Source: an uncultured Clostridium sp. (GTDB lineage: Bacteria > Bacillota > Clostridia > Lachnospirales > Lachnospiraceae). From it: DNA of 12,162 nucleotides. The stretch is from assembly GCA_958349075.1 (NCBI GenBank), contig CATWBR010000094.1, forward strand, positions 1 through 12,162, in the 5' to 3' direction. The notes under the pieces are model-generated. The model was not told the origin of the DNA. It was given only the letters and a program-made list of their open reading frames with translations, and did not search any database. How positions within the stretch are numbered: position 1 is the first letter of the stretch; the number at the start of each line of letters is the position of its first letter. The translations under genes were made by a program, and so were the position numbers. Positions 6,882 to 12,162 of the stretch are shown here, in pieces.

Positions 6882-9080
6882 ATGTCAAAATCGTTATACA
6901 TAGCAGAAAAACCGAGTGTAGCCAGAGAATTTGCCAATGCGCTGAAGGTTTCAGGCAGGGCGGCAGACGGCTATATTGAATCGGAGAATGCGGTTGTGAC
7001 CTGGTGTGTGGGACATCTTGTTACAATGAGTTATCCGGAGGCCTATGACATAAAATATAAGAGATGGAGCCTTCAGACGCTTCCTTTTCTCCCGAAAGAA
7101 TTTAAGTATCAGGTAATTGAGAATGTTGAAAAACAGTTTAAGATTGTGAGCGGCCTGCTGAACAGGGACGATGTGGATACTATTTACGTCTGTACCGACT
7201 CCGGGCGGGAGGGAGAGTATATCTACCGTCTCGTGGCGCAGATGGCCGGGATCAAAGGCAAAAAACAGAAGCGGGTCTGGATTGACTCGCAGACCGAAGA
7301 AGAAATTCTCCGTGGAATCAGGGAGGCAAAGGATTTGTCCGAATATGACAACCTGGCATCCTCGGCCTATCTGAGGGCCAAGGAAGACTACCTGATGGGA
7401 ATTAACTTTTCCAGGGCACTGACGCTGAAATACGGCCCTTCCATTTCAAACTATATGCGCACGGACAGGACCGTTGTATCCGTCGGCCGTGTAATGACCT
7501 GTGTCCTCGGAATGGTGGTGCGGAGGGAGCGGGAGGTCAGGGACTTTGTGAAGACCCCGTTTTACCGTGTAATCGGCACCTTTGGCCCGGAGGGATTCAC
7601 CCTCGACGGCGAATGGAAGGCGGTCAGCGGCTCTAAATACTTTAATCACCCCTGTCTTTATAAAGAAAATGGTTTTAAGGAACGAAAAGATGCGGAGGAA
7701 CTGATAAACTATCTCTCTTCCCAGGAACCGATGGAGGGCGTAATCGCAGCCGTCGAGAAGAAGAAAGAGACAAAAAATCCTCCTCTGTTATATAACCTGG
7801 CGGAGCTTCAGAATGACTGCTCCAAGATGTTTAAAATCAGTCCCGACCAGACCCTTAAATCGGTCCAGGAACTGTACGAGAAAAAACTCGTCACCTATCC
7901 GAGAACGGATGCCAGGGTTCTCTCCACCGCAGTTGCAAAGGAAATCCACAAAAATATCGGCGGCCTTCAGAATTACGGCCCATGCGCCGAGTTTGCGAAA
8001 GAAGCGCTGGCGTCGGGTACCTATAAGGGAATTGCCAAAACGAGATATGTCAATGACAAACAGATCACCGATCACTACGCGATCGTTCCGACGGGCCAGG
8101 GACTGGGGGCACTTAGAGGGCTCTCGGAGCTGAATGCCAGGATTTATCAGGTGATTGTGAGACGTTTTCTGAGTATCTTTTTCCCGCCGGCTGTTTACCA
8201 GAAATATTCGGTGGAGATAGTCTCACATAATGAGCATTTCTTCGCCAGCTTTAAGATCCTGAAAGAACAGGGCTACCTGAAGGTAGCCGATGTGTCGGGC
8301 CAGGCCAGGAAAAAGAATGCAGGCACACAGGACAATTCCGGTGAGGGCGGGGAGCCGTCGGGAGCCGGGAAAGAGGAGCAGGCCGGAGAGGTGGTTCTGG
8401 ACTCATCCAGCCCCGAATTCATCGCAATGCTTGAAAAACTTAAAAAAGGTACTTCTGTATCCCTGGATGCCCTGAATATAAAGGAAGGGGAGACTTCCCC
8501 GCCGAAGCGCTACACTTCGGGTTCCATGATTCTGGCAATGGAGAATGCGGGACAGCTCATCGAGGACGAAGAGCTTCGAGCACAGATAAAGGGAAGCGGC
8601 ATCGGAACCAGCGCCACCAGAGCCGAGATTCTTAAGAAGCTCTGTAATATCAAGTATCTGTCGCTGAATGATAAAACGCAGGTTATCACACCAACTTTTC
8701 TGGGCGAAGTAATTTTTGAGGTGGTGGAAGCTTCGATAAAACAGCTTCTGAACCCCGAACTCACGGCAAGCTGGGAAAAAGGCCTTACCTATGTGGCGGA
8801 GGGCAGCATCACCGCCGGCGAATACATGGAAAAGCTGGAGCGCTTTGTGGCCGGCAGGACCTACAATGCGGTGAAAGCCGCAAACCAGGCCGGTCTGAGG
8901 CCGGTTTTTGATCAGGTGTCGGAATATTATAAAACCACCGGTTCGGGAAAAGCTGCGGCCGGCAAAAAAAACGGTGTGAAGGCGGGAGCAAAAGCTGCGG
9001 AGGCCGAGTCTTCAAAAGCAGTACAGGCGGACGCCCTTAAGCCTGCAGTAAATACAGAAGAAACAGACATGACGGTATAA
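6882..9080 (+). CDS. topB: DNA topoisomerase III (type IA)
   Basis: A 732-residue type IA topoisomerase that cuts one DNA strand through a tyrosine-phosphate link, decatenating DNA and resolving recombination intermediates. The TOPRIM domain starts at once with LYIAEKPSVA (metal-binding E9) and includes TDSGREGE with D106, S107, G108 and E110. The catalytic tyrosine is Y339 in VTYPRTDAR. GTSATRAEI is the further conserved type IA motif. A low-complexity Gly/Glu/Lys segment lies at about residues 473-505, and the last 50 residues are Ala/Lys-rich with no zinc-ribbon cysteines. The ATG at 6882 has a GGGG-type ribosome site 6 nt upstream; the longer frame into the transporter gene is unlikely. 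It lies 19 nt after the transporter gene, probably cotranscribed. Nothing nearby (no conjugation genes) suggests a plasmid TraE-type role, so it looks chromosomal. Confidence 0.96.
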   Translation: MSKSLYIAEKPSVAREFANALKVSGRAADGYIESENAVVTWCVGHLVTMSYPEAYDIKYKRWSLQTLPFLPKEFKYQVIENVEKQFKIVSGLLNRDDVDTIYVCTDSGREGEYIYRLVAQMAGIKGKKQKRVWIDSQTEEEILRGIREAKDLSEYDNLASSAYLRAKEDYLMGINFSRALTLKYGPSISNYMRTDRTVVSVGRVMTCVLGMVVRREREVRDFVKTPFYRVIGTFGPEGFTLDGEWKAVSGSKYFNHPCLYKENGFKERKDAEELINYLSSQEPMEGVIAAVEKKKETKNPPLLYNLAELQNDCSKMFKISPDQTLKSVQELYEKKLVTYPRTDARVLSTAVAKEIHKNIGGLQNYGPCAEFAKEALASGTYKGIAKTRYVNDKQITDHYAIVPTGQGLGALRGLSELNARIYQVIVRRFLSIFFPPAVYQKYSVEIVSHNEHFFASFKILKEQGYLKVADVSGQARKKNAGTQDNSGEGGEPSGAGKEEQAGEVVLDSSSPEFIAMLEKLKKGTSVSLDALNIKEGETSPPKRYTSGSMILAMENAGQLIEDEELRAQIKGSGIGTSATRAEILKKLCNIKYLSLNDKTQVITPTFLGEVIFEVVEASIKQLLNPELTASWEKGLTYVAEGSITAGEYMEKLERFVAGRTYNAVKAANQAGLRPVFDQVSEYYKTTGSGKAAAGKKNGVKAGAKAAEAESSKAVQADALKPAVNTEETDMTV

Positions 9081-9083
9081 CAG

Positions 9084-9108
9084 GTTACTGGGCGGTGTGA
9101 ACAGTAAT
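9084..9108. repeat. Small hairpin repeat, copy 2 (GTGAACAGTAAT element)
   Basis: TTACTG (9085-9090) pairs perfectly with CAGTAA (9102-9107) around an 11-nt loop ending in GTGAA. GTGAACAGTAAT is identical to positions 563-574 of copy 1, and CTGGGC opens both loops. It lies in the 72-nt gap between topB and the beta-helix gene. With no T-run after it, it is not an intrinsic terminator. Confidence 0.5.
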
Positions 9109-9135
9109 TATAACAGATTCTAACCACAGGCAGGA

Positions 9136-9144
9136 AAGAGAGGA
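9136..9144 (+). promoter_or_regulatory. Ribosome binding site that decides the beta-helix protein start
   Basis: AAGAGAGGA ends 8 nt before ATG 9153 but only 2 nt before ATG 9147. The spacing favours 9153, two codons downstream of the longest frame. Confidence 0.55.
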
Positions 9145-9152
9145 ACATGACT

Positions 9153-9827
9153 ATGATTCGGGAACAGATGAAGATTGCAGAACTCTATGATTTGACACAT
9201 ACACTTGCGGCAGATTATCTGGCGGAGTATGAATTTCCCTGGGAAGCACTTCAGGGAATCAGTGATTTTCTGATTCAGCTCGGCAGCAGCCTGGATGAGA
9301 ATGAGTATGAGAGGCGGGGAGAGAATGTGTGGGTGCACAAGACGGCTAAGGTGGCTCCTACTGCGTTCTTAAACGGTCCGGCCATCGTGTGCAGGGATGC
9401 CGAAGTGCGCCACTGCGCATTTATCCGTGGAAGCGCGCTGATTGGAGAGGGTGCCGTGGTAGGTAACTCTACGGAACTGAAGAATGTCATTCTTTTCGAC
9501 AAGGTTCAGGTGCCGCACTACAACTACGTGGGCGATTCGATCCTCGGCTTCAAGGCTCATATGGGAGCCGGTTCCATCACCTCCAATGTGAAATCCGACA
9601 AACTGCTGGTAAATATCCATGCCGCCGACGGCGAGATTGAGACGGGCAGAAAAAAAGTAGGAGCCCTGATCGGAGATAATGTGGAAGTTGGCTGCGGTTC
9701 CATTTTAAACCCGGGCACCGTGATTGGAAGATGGTCCAATATTTACCCTCTTTCCAGCGTGCGCGGCTGCGTGGATCCGGATTCCATCTACAAACGCCAG
9801 GGTGAAATTGTGGCTAAATCGGTTTAA
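9153..9827 (+). CDS. Left-handed beta-helix protein, GlmU-type acetyltransferase domain
   Basis: A 224-residue protein with a short helical N-terminus (about 1-55) and then hexapeptide repeats forming a left-handed beta-helix. It aligns by eye with the acetyltransferase half of GlmU, the enzyme of UDP-GlcNAc synthesis. E. coli GlmU active-site positions R333, K351, H363, Y366 and N386 correspond to R92 (FIRGS), K110 (TELK), H122 and Y125 (PHYNYVGD), and N145 (GSITSN). The N-terminal uridylyltransferase domain with its GxGTRM loop is absent. An insertion (TGRKKVGALIGDN region) recalls archaeal sugar-phosphate nucleotidyltransferase C-termini. Such proteins are often labelled UDP-GlcNAc pyrophosphorylase, which this one cannot be by domain content. 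It may acetylate glucosamine-1-phosphate or another amino sugar, or be a non-catalytic paralogue. It lies 72 nt after topB with no terminator between. Confidence 0.85.
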   Translation: MIREQMKIAELYDLTHTLAADYLAEYEFPWEALQGISDFLIQLGSSLDENEYERRGENVWVHKTAKVAPTAFLNGPAIVCRDAEVRHCAFIRGSALIGEGAVVGNSTELKNVILFDKVQVPHYNYVGDSILGFKAHMGAGSITSNVKSDKLLVNIHAADGEIETGRKKVGALIGDNVEVGCGSILNPGTVIGRWSNIYPLSSVRGCVDPDSIYKRQGEIVAKSV

Positions 9828-9862
9828 ACGGTAACCCGCACGCTCTGTGAGCCATAAGACTG

Positions 9863-9871
9863 TGATATGAT
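9863..9871 (+). promoter_or_regulatory. Extended -10 promoter for fbp
   Basis: TG (9863-9864), one base, then TATGAT (9866-9871) makes an extended -10 element. No good -35 is seen at 16-18 nt upstream, which is compatible with extended -10 promoters. The leader to the fbp start is about 90 nt. Confidence 0.5.
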
Positions 9872-9893
9872 AGAAACAGAGTGAAAATTCTGT

Positions 9894-9913
9894 TCCCGGC
9901 CGGCTGCCCGGGA
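9894..9913 (+). repeat. GC-rich hairpin in the fbp leader
   Basis: TCCCGG (9894-9899) pairs with CCGGGA (9908-9913) around an 8-nt loop, in the predicted untranslated leader of fbp. No T-run follows, so it is not a terminator. A regulatory role is possible but not shown. Confidence 0.35.
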
Positions 9914-9956
9914 GGCAGGAGTCCATTAGAGGTACTTTCAGCAGAACATAATGGAT

Positions 9957-9963
9957 AAGGAGG
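9957..9963 (+). promoter_or_regulatory. Strong ribosome binding site that sets the fbp start
   Basis: AAGGAGG lies 5 nt before ATG 9969. An in-frame ATG at 9951 precedes this site and has none of its own, so 9969 is preferred. Confidence 0.85.
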
Positions 9964-9968
9964 ACTTT

Positions 9969-11930
9969 ATGAAAAATTTGGAGATCAGATATCTGGAATG
10001 GCTGGCGGAGCTGTATCCCACGATTGGGGCGGCGTCGACGGAGGTCATCAATCTGGAGGCAATCGTCAACCTGCCTAAGGGGACGGAGCATTTCCTGACG
10101 GACATCCACGGTGAATATGAGGCATTTTCCCATGTGCTTAAGAACGGCTCCGGGGCCGTAAAACGCAAAATCGACGATGTGTTCGGCAATACGCTGAGCC
10201 GTCAGGACAAACAGTCTCTGGCGACGCTGATTTATTATCCTAGGGAGAAGATGAGCCGGATCCTGCAGACGGAGATGAATCCCGAGGACTGGTATAAAAT
10301 TACGCTGTACCGTCTGATTGAGGTCAGCAGAAGAGCGGCGAGCAAATACACCCGTTCCAAGGTGCGCAAGGCTCTTCCGAAGGAATTTGCCTATGTGCTG
10401 GAAGAACTTCTGACCGAGAAGGCGGAGCTGACGGACAAGGAATCATATTATGATGCGATTATCCAGACGATTATCCGGGTGGGACGGGCGAAACAGTTTA
10501 TCATAGCCCTGAGCGAACTGATACAGCGCCTGATTGTCGATCATCTTCACATTGTGGGAGATATCTATGACAGGGGACCGGGGCCTCATATTATTATGGA
10601 TAAGCTGATGACCTATCATTCGGTGGACATCCAGTGGGGGAACCATGACGTTCTCTGGATGGGAGCGGCGGCCGGACAGGCCGGCTGTATCGCCAATGTG
10701 ATACGAATCTGTGCCAGATACGGCAACCTGGATATTCTGGAGGACGGATACGGCATCAATATGCTGCCCTTAGCCACCTTTGCGCTGAATACGTATGCGG
10801 ATGACCCCTGCACCTGTTTCCAGTTAAAGGGAAGCAACACCTATGATGCATCGGAGATGGAGATTAACCAGAAGATGCATAAGGCCATTTCCATCATCCA
10901 GTTCAAGGCGGAAGGCCAGATTATCAGGCGCCATCCGGAATTCCATCTGGAACAGCGCAATCTGCTCCACCTGATTGATTATGATAAAGGGACGATTACG
11001 CTGGATGGGAAGGAATATACTCTGCTGGACAGCCAATTTCCAACCGTGGATCCGAAGGATCCATATGCATTTACGGAGCAGGAGGCCGAGATTATGGACC
11101 GGCTGGAGAGGGCGTTCCTCAACTGTGAGAAGCTGCAGCAGCACATGAAATTCCTGCTTGCCAAGGGAAGTCTCTATAAAGTGTACAATAATAATCTGCT
11201 CTACCATGGCTGTGTGCCTCTGAATGAGGACGGCACATTCAGGGCGGTGGAGATTTACGGGAAGAAATACAAGGGAAAAGCCCTGTATGATATCCTGGAT
11301 AATTATGTGAGAAAAGGCTTTGTATCCATGGACATGGAGGAGAGGGAGCGAGGATGCGATCTGATGTGGTATATCTGGCTCCATGAGAATTCCCCGCTGT
11401 TTGGAAAAGATAAGATGGCCACATTTGAGCGGTATTTCCTGGCCGAGAAGGAGACGCACAGGGAGGCCAAAAATCCGTATTATCATTTCCTGGAAAATGA
11501 GGACGTGATGGATCGGATCCTCGCGGAGTTCGGCCTTTCCAAAGAGGGTGCCCATATTATCAACGGCCATGTACCGGTCAAATCCAAGGACGGGGAGAGC
11601 CCGATCAAGTGCAACGGGAAACTGCTGGTGATTGACGGAGGATTTTCCAGGGCCTACCAGAAGGAGACGGGAATTGCCGGTTACACCCTGATCTATAACT
11701 CCTACGGACTGATTCTGGCGGCTCACGACCCCTTTGAATCCACGGAAGCTGCGATTGAGAATGAGAGCGACATCCACTCCGACAGCAAGATGGTCAAATG
11801 GGTTCCGGAACGTAAATGTGTGGGAGACACGGACATTGGCAGGGAACTGAAGGAAAAGATAAAGGATCTGGAAAAACTGCTGGATGCCTACTATACGGGT
11901 ACAATTGCAGAGAAATTTACGGTTCATTAG
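9969..11930 (+). CDS. fbp: Fructose-1,6-bisphosphatase, class III
   Basis: A 653-residue class III FBPase, the Firmicutes type typified by Bacillus subtilis Fbp (usual length about 640-670). It hydrolyses fructose 1,6-bisphosphate to fructose 6-phosphate in gluconeogenesis, in the cytoplasm. It belongs to the calcineurin-like metallophosphoesterase fold: DIHGEYE with D45 and H47, VGDIYDRG with D198 and D201, and GNHD with N225, H226 and D227. The C-terminal half has INGHVPVKSKDG and the GGFSRAYQ stretch typical of the class, and none of the class I or II motifs. It appears monocistronic: own extended -10 promoter, an approximately 90-nt leader, and a strong terminator at 11980-12029. In Bacillus the enzyme is activated by phosphoenolpyruvate and inhibited by AMP; whether that holds here is not visible. 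Confidence 0.97.
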   Translation: MKNLEIRYLEWLAELYPTIGAASTEVINLEAIVNLPKGTEHFLTDIHGEYEAFSHVLKNGSGAVKRKIDDVFGNTLSRQDKQSLATLIYYPREKMSRILQTEMNPEDWYKITLYRLIEVSRRAASKYTRSKVRKALPKEFAYVLEELLTEKAELTDKESYYDAIIQTIIRVGRAKQFIIALSELIQRLIVDHLHIVGDIYDRGPGPHIIMDKLMTYHSVDIQWGNHDVLWMGAAAGQAGCIANVIRICARYGNLDILEDGYGINMLPLATFALNTYADDPCTCFQLKGSNTYDASEMEINQKMHKAISIIQFKAEGQIIRRHPEFHLEQRNLLHLIDYDKGTITLDGKEYTLLDSQFPTVDPKDPYAFTEQEAEIMDRLERAFLNCEKLQQHMKFLLAKGSLYKVYNNNLLYHGCVPLNEDGTFRAVEIYGKKYKGKALYDILDNYVRKGFVSMDMEERERGCDLMWYIWLHENSPLFGKDKMATFERYFLAEKETHREAKNPYYHFLENEDVMDRILAEFGLSKEGAHIINGHVPVKSKDGESPIKCNGKLLVIDGGFSRAYQKETGIAGYTLIYNSYGLILAAHDPFESTEAAIENESDIHSDSKMVKWVPERKCVGDTDIGRELKEKIKDLEKLLDAYYTGTIAEKFTVH

Positions 11931-11979
11931 ACGCGGGAGTCGTATTTTATACTATCCTGTCGAATTAAGGTGAATAATG

Positions 11980-12029
11980 GCGGTTCATTTTGCGGACTTA
12001 AAAATCTGCAGAGTGAGCCGCTTTTATTT
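11980..12029 (+). terminator. Intrinsic terminator of fbp
   Basis: GCGGTTCATT (11980-11989) pairs with AGTGAGCCGC (12012-12021), and TGCGGA (11991-11996) pairs with TCTGCA (12005-12010), joined by a T-G pair. This gives a 17-bp stem (four G-U wobbles) with an 8-nt loop, followed directly by TTTTATTT (12022-12029). It starts 50 nt after the fbp stop. Confidence 0.85.
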
Positions 12030-12056
12030 AACAGGAAAGCGCCCTGTTAAATAAAA
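12022..12056. repeat. 14-bp perfect palindrome after fbp
   Basis: TTTTATTTAACAGG (12022-12035) and CCTGTTAAATAAAA (12043-12056) are perfect inverted partners around a 7-nt centre. The 5' arm doubles as the T-run of the fbp terminator. On either strand the 3' flank is A-rich rather than T-rich, so it is not itself a classical terminator. Confidence 0.7.
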
Positions 12057-12060
12057 ACCG

Positions 12061-12158
12061 CTCCGCGGAGGATGCGCACTGCGCGTTAAGGAGGTATGGC
12101 CGCAAAGCGGCCGCGCTCCGGCGCGAGAGCCTGCCGAGGCAGGCTCTTTATACTTCCT
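12061..12158. repeat. Chain of GC-rich hairpins
   Basis: Consecutive structures: the palindrome CTCCGCGGAG (12061-12070); GCGC-ACT-GCGC (12074-12084); GGCCGC-AAA-GCGGCC (12098-12112); GCGC-TCCG-GCGC (12113-12124); and GAGCCTGC-CGAG-GCAGGCTC (12127-12146), followed by TTTA. AGGAGGTA (12089-12096) and TACTTCCT (12151-12158) could close a stem around the last three, with one mismatch. No gene is visible. The last hairpin could terminate a transcript, but the T-run is short. It may be a dispersed repeat cut by the window end. Confidence 0.55.
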
Positions 12159-12162
12159 GGGG

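Noticed and set aside
10824..11927. 367-codon open frame on the - strand opposite fbp
   Set aside because: Mirror of the fbp reading frame; the + strand carries the metallophosphatase motifs and proper start signals.
12089..12162. AAGGAGGT followed by ATG at 12096-12099 as a gene start
   Set aside because: There is only about one nucleotide between the ribosome-site core and the ATG, and the following sequence is a run of hairpins giving an Arg/Gly-rich frame.

Overview
The window reads as a chromosomal segment of a Lachnospiraceae-type Clostridium (cluster XIVa, with something near Clostridium symbiosum or Enterocloster as a guess). Reasons: GC near 50 percent, strong GGAGG-type ribosome sites, a class III (Firmicutes) fructose-bisphosphatase, an archaeal/fungal-type aspartate-semialdehyde dehydrogenase as often seen in clostridia, and intergenic palindromic repeats. 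The genus-level assignment is inference. All eight protein genes lie on the + strand and are housekeeping or metabolic. I found no defence, phage or conjugation system, no rRNA or tRNA, and no CRISPR array.

Left flank (1-890): no credible gene. Positions 35-410 form a long imperfect inverted repeat whose arms share near-identical blocks. A third copy of its terminal motif lies at 721-737. The stretch between (411-720) holds several short hairpins, one of which recurs downstream of topB. This looks like a dispersed repeat complex. A TATAAT promoter at 806-835 then starts the first gene.

Metabolic block 1 (895-3518): a TatD-family metal-dependent hydrolase followed 80 bp later by adenine deaminase (ade), probably cotranscribed. 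Block 2 (3559-5878): a promoter overlapped by a palindrome, then asd (aspartate-semialdehyde dehydrogenase) and, 1 nt after it, galM (aldose 1-epimerase), closed by a clear intrinsic terminator with two competing hairpins. Block 3 (5936-9827): an EamA/DMT-type 10-helix transporter, topB (topoisomerase III) 19 nt later, and a stand-alone left-handed beta-helix protein that keeps the acetyltransferase active-site residues of GlmU but lacks the pyrophosphorylase domain. Block 4 (9863-12029): extended -10 promoter, class III fbp, and a strong intrinsic terminator.

Right flank (12022-12162): a 14-bp perfect palindrome followed by a chain of five GC-rich hairpins, again repeat-like. Functionally the genes touch purine salvage (ade), the lysine/threonine/methionine branch (asd), sugar entry (galM), gluconeogenesis (fbp), cell-envelope amino sugars (possibly the beta-helix protein) and DNA topology (topB). 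They do not form one pathway. The least explained material is the repeat structure at the two ends and between topB and the next gene.
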